Source of the DNA: Epiperipatus broadwayi
Taxonomy: Eukaryota; Onychophora; Udeonychophora; Euonychophora; Peripatidae
NCBI GenBank assembly: GCA_028023455.1
Contig: JAQFVV010000355.1
Coordinates: 1 to 64,000, forward strand
DNA length: 64,000 nt
Direction of reading: 5' to 3'
The notes below the pieces were generated by a model, which was given only the letters and a program-made list of their open reading frames with translations, was not told where the DNA came from and searched no databases. Each line of letters starts with the position of its first letter. The stretch's first letter is position 1. The translations under genes and the position numbers were made by a program. Of the stretch, positions 12,726 to 27,730 are shown piece by piece.

Positions 12726-15724
12726 GTAGAACACAATGATTGCTTGAAATTAAATTTATTGTTGTTTGTTCTCATAAAATCATTTATAAATATACAGAAT
12801 ATATAGTATTAGAGTTTAATATTTCATATTTAATATTAGTATTTAATATTCTCCTTCAGAAAATAATTCATAATTTTATCATAAGATACGTTAAAAGGCT
12901 AAATTAATATGTAGATATTTTATATTTTTATTATATGTGCATATTTCTTCATATGTGAGATTAGGAGTTGTTCTTATATTTTTATTCACAGAAGTTTAGT
13001 ATATTAAGAGTTGTGTAATACAGTGATAAACACGTATTGAATCCTCAGACCTAGTGATGATATAATAAAATATATGAAGTGTTTTGGGCCATAATAGAAT
13101 GTCTATTGTAGATAATAAATCTAAGGAGTTAGTATTTGCAATTTAAAAGAGTATAGTTTTAATAGAAAATGGGTTATATAGATATTCAGCACAATATGAA
13201 GAGAGTGTTGATAATTTTGTGTCAAAATTAAAGTGGTCTGAACTTAAAGAATGTACCTATGATTTTGAACTACTATTTTCAGAAACTCTTATGATCTTCA
13301 TTATTTTTATATTATCACATCTTTCATTATACTAAACAGTAGATTATTCTTATTCAGATACAAATGTCAATCCATGCCTATTGTTAGCAAACATTGTGAA
13401 TTTGAATGATATGGAAGTAAAATGAAAACTTGGAAAAGAAACAAATATTATGTTGCTTGAATATAACTAGTGCCATCTGAAAAAAAATTAAACAATAATC
13501 AAAATAAAAGATATACCATTTGTTTTATATAAAATGACTTTGTGATTTATTTGATATTTATTATTTATTTATTTTTCTCTTTTCAGTACAAAGGTCATTA
13601 TGCAATGCTTGAACCTGAGAATTACTTATATAATAATTGTTGTCTTTTGTAAATATTCAATTTTATAGTTACTTGCATAAACCACAACTAATTAATATAT
13701 TGTTCTGTATATAATCCTACATCTACAAATATATATTAGATTTAATAAAATTATCTCTGCTTCCAATATATATTTTAGTGAATAATCAAGTCTCTCTTGT
13801 CATGTTGAACCCTGAGGTAAGTCAATTAAAGTCTCTTATCATTTCTTTTTGGTATCTATGCATACTTTGTGTACAGATAGTCAGATAGATAATATTGCAA
13901 TTATTAATCAATGATTGGACCATATTTTATACATGCTTAAAAATTATCTTCTCATGCATATATGCAGAACATAACAATTTCTGCCCAAATCTATGAGATT
14001 GTTAAACAAGAACTTAACATCATAACCCAATTCATTACAATTGACATACAAATGACTGAGCTACTTTATTTTCCATTGCACACCAGCAGACCATTATAAT
14101 ATATATGAAATGAACAATAGTGCCTCACTTAAAATATTTCAGTTTCAGTGTATACTCATTATTTAACTGTAAATTTTTAGGATAACATATCACAATAATT
14201 CATTTATTTTATTTTTTCTAAATTTAAAGTCTTTTTTTATAATGGGTAAAAACAAATATTTAACATCATATATCCTAGGTTTGAAATATCAGTTTCTTCT
14301 TTATCATTACAGTTGATCATCTTTATAAATTTTCTTAAAATTCATATTTCTTCTATTCCCACACTGGATATGTAAATTAGTTTTATATTAATATGTGCCT
14401 ATAACAATACCTATACATCTTCAGTCATTTAGTTGCATAGTGTGGTTCTTTTTTTTACTGATCAACTATAAGAGATAAAAATGTAACTTGATACAATTAT
14501 TAGATGGGGCTGCACCATCAGGGTCTTCTGATTGGTATCCTACTTGTTCTTGCCTAGCCTAACATGTCAAAAAATGTATCATTATAATAAAGCAGTGTTA
14601 CAGATTCTAATGCAAGTGTTGCAATTTTAATTAGCAGCCAGACAAATTCTTTTCCATATGGTTCACTTCCACTGCTTTAATTTATATCTTGCAATTTGGA
14701 AACTGTAAATCCATAATAGAATGAATTTGATCTCTGAATATATAACTGCTTACTGTCTGTTTTATTTATTATTCCTCATACTTTAATGTAGAATATTCTA
14801 CCATTTCAGACCCTAGAGAAAAACATTACATTGTATTCTTCAACAAAAGAAAGAAATGGTTGTTTGCTTTCTTTGCTTTATCTGATATACATTACAAGAA
14901 ATAAATATTCAACTTTTATTATTTTATTTTTAATTAATAAAGTATTGTTAATTCATAATTTATTTTCCTGGACTTGAATTCACCATCCTGTTTTTTTTTT
15001 ATAGAAATCGATAACATCTTATTTATAACATGATTTTACATAAGTGAAATCAAAAATATCATTAAATGTCTACTCTCTGACACTGTGTCAAAATTTCATC
15101 ATTTCTTTGTTTTCACATTCAACATAGAATTTAAGATTAAATCATTATTACTTATAAGAAAATAATGAATTTCATTTCATTTAATAGATTTTTTATATAC
15201 TACTTAATTAAATTTTAAATGTTCACATTTTCTTTCTATAAATATTAAACGAATTAGATTGTGTTAAAACAAAAAGCTTATATGTCATCATTTCTAGAAA
15301 GATTACTTTCATTTTACAAAATCTTCATTTTTTGTCTTTTTTTAAAAAAAAATCAATGAATATTTATTTATTTCTCTTCTATCTAACAAAATATGCTTTA
15401 AAAGTTTAAAATTTTTGAATATTTATTGAAAAATTATGATATTTTCATACTCTTTATTTTAATTAGATTGCTTATGTAGAAAGCTAAGCTTATAAATAGT
15501 GTCCGGGCAGATTTGCATTGACAGCTAATATAACATTCTATTTTTAAAAATAAAGTATTTCCATTCAAAATAAATTATTAATAAGTTATATTTTTTTATT
15601 TCTTAAAATTATTGTATAAATTATTGTGTAAAAATATCTACAATTGTAATAAATTTCAAAATAAACATGTGTCTGTTTATTCAAACTATTTTTTTAAACA
15701 ATGTTGTAAAAATGCAACAAAGAA
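12726..15724. other. AT-rich gene-free interval
   Basis: About 3 kb without a recognisable coding region, RNA gene or clear repeat. It contains short A and T runs only. Confidence 0.5.
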
Positions 15725-15982
15725 TGCTAGGTTATACATACCTGGACAACACTGCTGGATTCATGGCTATCTCAGATAAGCCCTGGGGGCAAAAAAGTAA
15801 CAAAAAACTCTTTTGTCCCTCCTCATTGGTGATATCTATGTCTCTGGCAACCAAATTTTCATCCAAATAGAGTCATATTTCAAGAAATGCTGTCAAATTC
15901 TGTTCCCTATGCCACAAATCAGTGACATGAGGCATCACAGAACAATGAACATGGAATACCAATATCAAGCATCAAAAACTGC

Positions 15983-17140
15983 TTGGCTCCTCTGTTTCCC
16001 AATGTCCATCCAGGACTATATGGCATCCCCAAGTTCATGCTTATGCACCTTCAGAATTTCACTGCTCCCATAGTTTTAAACCTATTTAATCATCTTGCAG
16101 ACAGCAAAAATATCCCCAAACTTTACCCCATAGTGATGGCCTCCTTTCTTAAGAAAAACTGGGACCCATCTGCTCTGTCTATCATAAGGCCAATCTCCAT
16201 GACCCCAATTCTTATTAAGGTCATTGAAGGGGTGATCAAGGAGAAAATCCAAGATGTTATTCTGGACAACATAACCCAGCTGCAATTTGCAAAGAAGGGC
16301 TCATCTACACTCTCTGTGATTGGGGAAGTAAAACTCTTCTGTGATCATATCAGATCCAAGAATCTTTACAAACCCATTGCCATTCAGTTGGACATCTCAG
16401 GCATTTGATTCAGTAGATGGCAGCATCCTGCTCAATATCCTCAACATTAGACATTCCAACTCAAACCCTTCAGATATTGGACAATCTACTAAATAACATA
16501 TTGTCCACAAATCCTGAATGGGTTCTTTACAGATGGTTTTGTTCCTCTAAGATCCATACCCCAAGGATCTCCACTTAGTTGTCTTATATTCATCCTCTAC
16601 TTAAACTCCTTTTTTAAACAGATTGAGGCAGGCTTCCAGGAATCTATGTACCCCAGTTGAAGAAACACGATAAAGCATTTACCTACATGGATGATTTACT
16701 CATCACCCCTTCCTTCCCAAAAATATCTAAAACCCTCATCCAAATATTAAAAAAATTTCCAAATCCTCCAAACTTTCCTCAATCTTAACAAGTCAGCAAC
16801 CTGGAAAATCACCACTGGCAAGAAAATGTCATCTCCTTTCTCAGCAAACCCCCAAAGCTTTTTGGGGTTCCCCATATACAAGTCACCAAAAGTCATGTTG
16901 ATACAAATACAGAATTTCATCATTCAAGCCACCACAAACACAGTTAAAAACATCACTGCAAAGAAAATTATCACTCTTCAACATCAAGATAATGGTGAAG
17001 ATTAGCTACTATCTACCATGATAAATATGACAAAGTCATTCAAAACCAAAATCAACTGAATCTGTGCACAGATTTTATGGAATGGTAAAACAGTGGCCTT
17101 AGAAATTGAATGCATGCAGTGGCATAGGAAAATAATGGTA
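15983..17140 (+). pseudogene. LINE-B reverse transcriptase domain (multiple frameshifts)
   Basis: Frame 2 (15983-16408) carries HPGLYGIPKFMLMHLQNFTA, IRPISMTPILIKVIEGVI, LQFAKKGSS and QLDIS. A frameshift then falls inside motif A, so the AFDSVDG that should follow lies in another frame near 16398. Downstream, in shifted frames, are IPQGSPLSCLIFILYLNS (about 16557-16610) and TYMDDLLI (about 16681-16704), the catalytic YxDD box, here YMDD where LINE-A has YVDD. The PQSFLGFPI segment near 16850 matches LINE-A PQSFLGFSI. At least four frame changes occur before 17140, so no functional enzyme can be made. Confidence 0.8.
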
Positions 17141-17905
17141 TGTCATTGCATGCAACTTTCTCAATATATTACCAAAAGTGCCACTCTCTGATCCACATCC
17201 TCCAAAGGAAATTTCCCTATATTGTAACTGAACAACCAGTCATTTCCTCAGACAGACCTCCAACCCTCAAAGATAAGCTATCTAAATCAGATACTTGGCT
17301 ACTTTTTCACTCACAATGGCCATTAAGCCTTAGTATTCAGACACAAAATCTCTATTTGGGATGCTCATGACCTGTTATTTCTCACTCAAAACTCTATCCT
17401 TCTTTAACTTGGTGGTAACAATCAGGTGGTCTCCAGGTTTTCCAAACATCTCAAGCTAGAGCCAAGGTTTCTGGACTTTCTAGTGAAAATCAACCTGGAT
17501 TTACTCCAGACAAACTGGTTCCTGCACTACAGGAGATTCCTCAAGAACATAGATCCTATGTGTTACAACTGCCACAGAACCTATGAAACCTTTGACCACA
17601 TGATAAATGATAGCCTGGCATATAACAAAATTAGAACATTCATTTCTCACAATTGCCACATTTTCCTGAACAAAATAATAGATATCAAGAGCTGCTATCT
17701 GTCTATAGATTATGTCATCTCAAGACTTTTGACTTTCATCACTTATGCCACTTGGATGGCCAGAGGTCACAACAACTTCACCATTCCTCATCACAAGGCT
17801 GAAGACATATTCATTTCTAAATTGAAGGAATTTTGTCATAAGGACAGTATCATCTCAAACAGATTTTTATTTGACAATACATGGAGCCTGATTAAACTGG
17901 ATTAA
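17140..17905 (+). pseudogene. LINE-B ORF2 C-terminal region with zinc finger
   Basis: The open frame 17426-17905 (159 residues) is the best-kept part. It reads FLVKINLDLLQTNWFLHYRR then NIDPMCYNCHRTYETFDHMI, equivalent to the CxxC...H terminal finger of LINE-A. The last expected cysteine is replaced (DHMINDSLA), so the finger is incomplete. A shorter frame at 17140-17370 covers the preceding linker. The same segment is found on the minus strand in LINE-C (LQTNQFL...NISPICSLCH), which supports a shared family. The frame ends with TAA at 17903. Confidence 0.75.
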
Positions 17906-18000
17906 ACAACACCAGTGAGCATATCTGACCATCTGATTGCCTGAGCTACATGGCTTACTTTTATTTTATTTACAACTGTATCATTCTTACATATGGATTT

Positions 18001-21338
<3,338 letters not shown>

Positions 21339-21604
21339 CACATACATTTTTAACCTCTTAATGACAGCTTAATGAGTATATATATTGATGGTAATGTGTA
21401 GGTGTTATTCAATTTTCTTGTAACAGGGTTTATATAAAACCAGCAAAAATAAAAATGAAAAACCATAAAACAATACAATACTAGATTAAATTCAAAAAAT
21501 TTACCAAAATCTTTTCACAACCATGGTTTCATTTACTACAAACAGACCTCAAGTGAAAATCAAACTATAACAAATATATAGACACAATCAAACCTTCCCA
21601 TAAT

Positions 21605-22264
21605 TCATTTCAAACTCCACCTTCCCTTAATATCAAAAGAAGTCTTCATAAGTTTGATAACTTCAGAATCAAGAAGATTTATCATCAAAGTCTCCCATAT
21701 TCTTCGTTTTAACTCATTCTTTTCATAAAAAATAACTGAAGCATTGTCAAATAATATTGTATGACCTATATTCATTTCATGAATATATAAAGCTGAGTTA
21801 AGATACCTATGTTTAACTCTACTTATATGAACCTTAATCCTTTCATTAAAACTAAACTTACTCTGGCCTACATAAAACTTACCACAACTACATGGAATCT
21901 TATAAACAATACCAGGAATAGACCTACTATCAATAGATTGTTTAGAACCATTAAGTAATGAATTCAAATCACAACCTTTCTTCCATGCAACTTTCCTTCC
22001 ACCCAACAAATGACTATTTTTATAAACCAAATTATAAATTGAAGCCTTAAATGGTAATGACATATAATCATTATCCTTACCAACAACATTCTTATCATCA
22101 CAATCATGACTATAAACATTATTATTAAATACAACTTTTTTAATAAAATCATGACTATAACCCAATTCTACATATTCAGCTACAAATTGACTTTTCTGAA
22201 TATCAGCATTATTATTAAAATTATTAAGCCTTCTATTCCTACAACAAAACTTCAAGAAAGACAT
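21605..22264 (-). pseudogene. PLE-1 GIY-YIG endonuclease domain
   Basis: A 219-residue frame, open to its stop at 21605. Residues ~110-150 hold the GIY-YIG nuclease core: GIVYKIPCSCGKFYVGQSKF (GIVY for GIY, YVG for YIG) followed by ERIKVHISRVKHR, with the CxC and catalytic R...H spacing typical of Penelope-like elements. The C-terminus (SALYIHEMNIGHTILFDNAS, then FYEKNELKRRIWETLMI) supplies the conserved H and E positions. The nuclease makes the nick used to prime reverse transcription. The frame overlaps the RT frame at 22252-22264 in a T/A run, probably a decay frameshift. It has PLE-2 as a close relative (60.4-62.0 kb). Confidence 0.9.
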
Positions 22265-22862
22265 TTTTTATGTGTAAAAGGCTGATAACTATCAGGCCTA
22301 ATCATATTTCTCAAAATTTTAGATTTTATAAAATGACTACAAAATAAGACATCATTAACCTTCTCAACATTTAAATCTAAAAACTTTAATTTTACAAAAT
22401 CAAAACTACCCCCCTCAATTGTAAACTTAATACTAGAATCAAAAGCATTCAATCCACATAAAACACTTCTAATATTTTTTTCTGAATAACAAACAAACAA
22501 TCATCAACATACCTAACAAATAATTTTATAGAACATGAAAACAGATTAATAACACTACACACCAAATAATCAATATAGACAGCACACATCAATGGAGAAA
22601 TAACATAACCAATAACCCAACTTTCTCTAATCTTATAAAATATATCATTAGACATAAAATACATTGAATCTTCTAACAGCAAAAGGAAATCATGAAAAAC
22701 CTTAATCTTATCTGTAGAAAAACATTCCATTTTTTTTAAAAATTTACACAAAAACATCAATACTTTTTAATCTATTAACTGATTGGTACATATTTTCAGT
22801 GTCTAAACTACCAAAAACACAATCATTATCCAAAGCAAAACCATTTATTTTCTTTTTTTCTT
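22252..22862 (-). pseudogene. PLE-1 reverse transcriptase portion (frameshifted)
   Basis: From the 5' side on the minus strand: LDTENMYQSVNRLKSIDVF (motif A area, about 22830-22765), a stop, then SNDIFYKIRESWVIGYVISP and LMCAVYIDYLV, the region usually read as F.Q..G..MGSPLSP. RYVDDCLFVI (about 22530-22500) is the catalytic YxDD box. The next frame (22500-22252) gives IKFTIEGG...VKLKFLDLNV and the R.PDSYQPFTHKK segment, matching the RT thumb of Penelope-like proteins. In this family the RT shares ancestry with telomerase. The MG of the fourth block is replaced by GY, and a frameshift lies near 22490, so the copy is dead. Confidence 0.8.
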
Positions 22863-22867
22863 TTTTT

Positions 22868-23109
22868 GATGATAAATCTTCTTGATTCTGAGGCTATCAA
22901 TCTTATGAAGACTTCTTTTGATATTAAGGGAAGGTGGAGTTTGAAATGAATTATGGGAAGGTTTGATTGTGTGTATATATTTGTTATTTCTTATAGTTTG
23001 ATTTTCACTTGAGAAGGTCTATTTGTAGTAGATGAAACCATGGTTGTGAAAGGATTTTGGTAAATTTTTTGAATTTAATCTAGTATTGTATTGTTTTATG
23101 GTTTTTCAT
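22868..23109 (+). mobile_element. Inverted partial copy of the PLE-1 3' end
   Basis: The sequence from TGATGATAAATCTTCTTGAT to TTATGGTTTTTCAT is the reverse complement of 21454-21686 with only a few substitutions and two small insertions (for example near 22987 and 23015). It includes the last ~26 GIY-YIG codons and the 3' UTR. A spacer of a few T-rich bases separates it from the 5' end of PLE-1, giving a head-to-head pair. It ends at a short (TA)n. Confidence 0.9.
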
Positions 23110-23412
23110 ATATATATATAATAACTAGTATATACATAAGAGGTGGGCTACCAAAGATGAAATTTTTGTCAATATTTTTGTCATGGTGCTCCAAAATGAG
23201 TCTGGTTTCTAAAAACAGCTGTTTTTATTGATTTTTTAAATTGTTTAGATTAATTGAGCTTATATTTAATAAAAACAAAAAGATTGTAACTATAATAAAA
23301 TAATTACTCTTAGTATTACTTCAGTTTTCATCAAAGTAAAATAATTTCAATAATAGTTTATTATTTCTTAATTTTTATATATAAATAATAGTCAAATATG
23401 TTTACAAATACA

Positions 23413-23588
23413 TATATAAAAGCAACAAAAATTACAAATTATAAAATTATCATAGAAAAGCCTTTTTCAGAAAATTATGTTTTTTGCCCTTTTCAATATG
23501 TCTTCATGATTTAAAGCACACACAGTGACATCTATATCAATACATGAGAGAAGACAGATAAACAAATGTATATCTGAAATGATCTATT
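23413..23588 (+). repeat. Left arm of a ~175-bp inverted repeat
   Basis: It runs from AAAGCAACAAAAATTACAAA to about GATCTATTGTA. It is the reverse complement of 26262-26437 at roughly 85% by eye, including TTTGCCCTTTTCAATATGTC and GAGAGAAGACAGATAAACAA. The arm stops at a (TA)n on its inner side. Confidence 0.85.
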
Positions 23589-23605
23589 GTATATATATAT
23601 ATATA

Positions 23606-24180
23606 GTAACCTCTGTCTTCTTCACTTATTCACTTTATTAGATTTATAATTGCCCAGGCACCAATGCTATACATGATAGAATAAAATTTATAATTGTAAA
23701 TTGCTTTTAAACTTATTTAAAAGATTTTTTATATTGTAATTATTCTATGGCTTAGTTCAGTTGAGGTTATAGGATATGGTCTTCATATAAGAGGTAAATA
23801 AGGATGATAAAATGTCTATAAACAATAATTCTATAATGTTAATTTAAATATGTTTTAAGCATCTATTCAATAATAAAACTGTTGCAAAATTGACAATTAT
23901 TACATTTATTACAGTATAGACAATGATGAGGATTGGATATCTTTTTATCCACATCACCACCTATTCTGAGCAAAGTAGAATATATTATTAGCACTGTAAT
24001 ATGGTGATTTATCATCTCCAGACAAATTAAATAAATTGACTTCTACTGGCAAATCTATATATTCTAGGGCTATGCTATGATAACCATATGTGTGTGTGTG
24101 TGGAAATGGAGAATCGAATGTATATAATCAAGCAATTCATATGGGCTATTAATTCAATAAAACATTTATTAAAAATAAAT
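23606..24180 (+). repeat. Dispersed repeat R, copy 1
   Basis: It begins GTAACCTCT directly after a (TA)n and shares blocks in the same order with 56211-57130: a GATAGAATAAA block, a CTTAGTTCAGTTGAGG block, a GACAATTATTACA block, and a GTGTGGAAATGG...ACATTTATTA block at the end. The CTTAGTTCAG part resembles a tRNA D-arm/A-box. It has no coding frame. The family type is unknown. Confidence 0.55.
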
Positions 24181-26129
24181 GACAAAATAAATAATAAATA
24201 AACAAAAAAATATATATTATTTTATGCACCTTTCTAACCAATTACATTTCTTCTACAGTAAAACCAAAATTGACTAATATTTAATATATGAATCATATAT
24301 TTTCAAATATGTGTGCTTTTATAATATCATAAATATAATGTATTTTTAAAACATACTTTTTATTAGCTTATTTATAAAACTTGGATGATACCATAAATCA
24401 ATCATCTTTTATACATATTATAAAAATTCATACAACACTTATCTGTTATAATCAGTGTATATCATCTAACATTAACTATACAAAATAAATATAGGCAGGG
24501 AAAACAATAGCCAAACACTTATACCTATATACGTGAGGGTTAAATAATATCTCCAAACTCAATCTAAATAATCTAATCATCCCTTGACCATTTCTACCTC
24601 CAACTTACAGTCAATATACTTTCTACATAAATGATCTTATAACAGACAAGGTTTTAATTCTTTATTTTTTTAAATAAAGTTCATTAATGAAATTAAGCAT
24701 AAAAAATACAATTTTTAAAAAATAATAATAATTTATAGCATCACACACACATCCGAATATCTATAATCACCTATAATATAATTTCTAGATCATACAAGAT
24801 AATAGATTATCATATTATAATAATATGAAGTTACATTGTTTTGTTTTTTTTTAAAGAAAAACAAAAAAATAAAAAATTGGTTATACATCTGTTGTAATCA
24901 ATAATGAAAAATACTTATCAATAGCCCATCTTTATATGTTAAGTTGTTTTTTTTTTAAATTTGAAAGTTGAAAGAAACATACATATGAATTTCAAAGACA
25001 ACAGTAAATTATAACATTTAAAAAAAATATCTATCCGATTGTTAAAGCATAATTTGTTAAGAATGACAATAGTCTTTTTTTATCTTAGAATTCCGTGATA
25101 GGCGTTATAATAACATTTGCATGCATTGGAATTTTTTCTTATATATGCGCGAATAGCAAAGTTATACAGTATAAAATTATCCTCTTGATATAAGATTAAA
25201 TAAATAAACACTTTCATTTTAAATTTTATTTTTCAGAATATTGATAGAAAATTATTAAAATTGAAAATCAAGCATTTAATTATAGTGTTTAATAAATTTT
25301 AGCTAGCTTTATTTTAAACAATTTTGTCATTCTGATATTATTTATTTTTGGTAATACTTTAAAATAAATCATAATTATTTAGCTTACATATCATCCAGGC
25401 ATTTTAAAGGTAGTGAATATGGACCATCGTTTGACAGAAATTTGGAGCTGGTGTCCCTCTGAGGGCGGGGTGTTTATTTCCTCATTTTTATATTATTCCA
25501 GTAGTATAATGAAAATTCTTCACAGGTATATGATTAGAATCCTTGCGATGTTTTTTTTTATTTGTTCTAATACTTTTAGAGAGTTATTGATTCTTTTAAG
25601 TTTTTTTACATTTTCTTCCTTGGAATTTTTTTACTTTCCTTCAAGTTTTTTTTAAACTCTATGTCTCTTTTTACTAACACCCTCTGTTTTTTTTTATTAC
25701 AATTAACTTTGGAAATGTGCCAGAATTTTACTTATAAAATTTTAACAATACAATGTTTGAATGGAATAAACATAATAATAAAACAAAATATTAAATATCA
25801 AATATTAATTTATAAATGTTATTCACTAATATACAAATAATCTTTATCATTTATAAATATAAGATTATGAACAATACATAATCAGTAATTAATAAATAAA
25901 ATATAGAAAATAAAATTCTAATTAATAATATATCTATGTATCTGCTTATTATGACATGTAAATTTTTCTACTACATATAAACATCCATGATGTTGTTCAT
26001 CCTCCTCTTTTACTACCAAACATATATAATCCAAAACTCTACCAATCAGTCCACCCAATTAAAGTTTTAATTTTTTTAAATCCTAATTTTAACTAGCAAA
26101 TAACATCACAATTCATTTTTCTCAGATAA
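24181..26129. other. AT-rich DNA between the inverted-repeat arms
   Basis: No transposase or other recognisable frame lies between the 23.4 and 26.3 kb arms. The small frame at 25413-25655 has a hydrophobic Phe/Leu-rich tail from T runs and no motif. Confidence 0.45.
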
Positions 26130-26222
26130 CTATCTTTAGCCATTGTTAGCACAAATGTGAACTTCCCACAATTCTTCCTGGTGACAACCTGGAAGGTCAC
26201 AATATATATATATATATATATA
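26130..26222. repeat. Short dispersed repeat ending in (TA)n
   Basis: GCACAAATGTGAACTTCCCA and GGTCACAATATATATA are shared in the same orientation with 60110-60160, where the middle ~20 bases are missing. Both copies run into TA-rich sequence. Confidence 0.6.
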
Positions 26223-26261
26223 ACAGTAATTTTGTAGTAGGATTGAGAAAGAAAAATCACA

Positions 26262-26437
26262 TAATAGATCAGTCGGATATCCATTTGTTTATCTGTCTTC
26301 TCTCATGTAATGATATAGATGTCACTGTATGTGCTTTAAATCATGGAGACATATTGAAAAAGGCAAAAAACATAATTTGCCAGAAAAGTTTTTTTATGAT
26401 AATTTTATAATTTGTAATATTTGTTGCCTGTATATAT
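26262..26437 (-). repeat. Right arm of the ~175-bp inverted repeat
   Basis: The partner of 23413-23588 in opposite orientation. Its outer end (TTTGTTGCCTG) meets a TA run at 26431-26441. Confidence 0.85.
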
Positions 26438-26441
26438 ATAT

Positions 26442-26564
26442 TGTAACAAACAGGGTTGGGATACAAGAGATAATGCTATATAGAGTGATAATTGTGAGTG
26501 TTGTATAGAGTGACTGTGTATATGTAAAAAGATATATATAAATAGTCATTTGAACCCTGTTACA
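26442..26564. repeat. Possible short solo LTR-like block
   Basis: A 123-base block begins TGTAACA and ends TGTTACA, with an extended inverted match (AGGGTT near the left end, AACCCT near the right). TGT...ACA termini are typical of Ty3-type LTRs, and its size resembles the candidate LTR at 30873-30992, though the two sequences differ. No target duplication or primer site is visible. Confidence 0.3.
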
Positions 26565-27392
26565 AAGAGTGTGAAAGTAATGCATATCTGTTAAAGGCTG
26601 GACGGTATGCTTATATAAATAGAGTGGTATGTGTGTTATTATAAAGTGTGTATATGTATTAACGGTTATATGTGGGATTGATGAGAGGCAATTATATTCA
26701 GAGTTGTATAAATTTGTTATTGATTATACATATATATTTTGTTGTTCATTAATTTTTTTAATTCTACATTTTAATAATATTGGTGGTACCACGTGTTTCT
26801 TGATTAACCTATTGAATGTATAAAGCTACAGAAATAGAAATGAATCAGTTGCTGTGGGCAGTTTGAGTTAATGACTGTCATCAAGAAGTCTGAGAACTGG
26901 TCAAGTTGGTATTTTGGAAACAATGGAAGGTCAGGTATGTGGCATATGAATATACAAGGGAAAATGCAATATTAAAGAGTGTAAAAAAAAATAACTATTT
27001 TGCTCTTGAAAATATATAGTGGTGATTAGACGAAAAAAGAAAGACGTGGCAGGGATTTTGGATTGTATGAACGTGTAATTAATTAAGAAGTTTTATTAAT
27101 ATTCCCATCAAAGTGTTGGGGTAATTAAATAGTGTGAGTTTCATTAAGCCAGCCCAGTGGATTGTCATTGTAGAACTCACCTGAATTGGATTTATTAAAT
27201 TCGCTGTTTAAAATCTATTAAGTATAATGGCAGTGAAGCACCTTCGACAAATTAAACCTCTTAAGTGTGTGAAATCATCTACTCCACCTCTATGATAAAC
27301 TATTTGGCATCCCATTGCAGACTGTTTATCATCCTTAGGATCGACAAATATAAATAAGGCCAGTATTTCTTTTAGAATTATAAATGTGCAGA
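26565..27392. other. Unassigned GT-rich interval
   Basis: Higher in G and T on the plus strand than its surroundings. A 69-codon minus-strand frame (27208-27417) has no domain I can name. It could be internal sequence of an old LTR element. Confidence 0.35.
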
Positions 27393-27730
27393 CTGTTAAT
27401 GTTGACCACATGGACATTCAATCATAATTAAGGTAAATTGACCTTTTCTCTATATATATGTTCAATAAATGCGTAGTAATGAAGGGACTCTGTTAATGTT
27501 GACCACATGGACATTCAATCGTAATTAAGGTAAATTGACCTTTTCTCTATATATATGTTCAATAAATGTGTAGTAATGAAGGGACTCATGTTACTTCTAT
27601 ATTAAATACTGTAATAAATCTTGTTTAAGATAAATTGACCTTTTCTCTATATATGTGTTCAATAAATGCATAGTAATGAAGGGACTTGTGTTACTTCTAT
27701 ATTAAATACCGTAATAAATCTTGTTTAAAT
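27393..27730. repeat. Nested tandem duplications (97 and 100 bp)
   Basis: A 97-base unit starting CTGTTAATGTTGACCACATG occurs at 27393 and 27490. A 100-base unit starting TAAATTGACCTTTTCTCTAT occurs at 27531 and 27631, and part of it also occurs in the first unit. Copies differ by a few substitutions. Each contains a TCAATAAATG (AATAAA) hexamer. Confidence 0.9.

Larger units (their letters stand above)
15725..18000 (+). mobile_element. LINE-B: 5'-truncated LINE related to LINE-A
   Basis: The element starts inside the ORF2 linker just upstream of the RT and runs to the ORF2 C-terminus at 17905, with a short tail beyond. ORF1 and the endonuclease are absent, as expected for 5' truncation during target-primed reverse transcription. 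Its proteins align with LINE-A in order (GIPKFMLMHL versus GIPRFVLFHL; IRPISMTPILIKVIE versus IRPISMTPLLIKTIE). Its coding strand is rich in A and C where LINE-A is rich in T, so the two are long-diverged subfamilies. Neither the 5' junction nor a target duplication is sharp. Confidence 0.8.
21454..22862 (-). mobile_element. PLE-1: Penelope-like retroelement, 5'-truncated, minus strand
   Basis: Read on the minus strand, this has the order RT then GIY-YIG endonuclease then 3' UTR, the defining layout of Penelope-like elements. The RT begins within motif A near 22862-22790, so the 5' part of the polyprotein is missing. The 3' limit (21454) is set by comparison with the inverted partial copy at 22868-23109, which matches the last ~230 bases with a few small indels. 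Two frameshifts, and a stop near 22765, make it inactive. Its right end abuts the inverted copy head-to-head. Confidence 0.85.

Noticed and set aside
16082-16285. 67-codon minus-strand frame inside LINE-B
   Set aside because: Shadow of the plus-strand RT frame.
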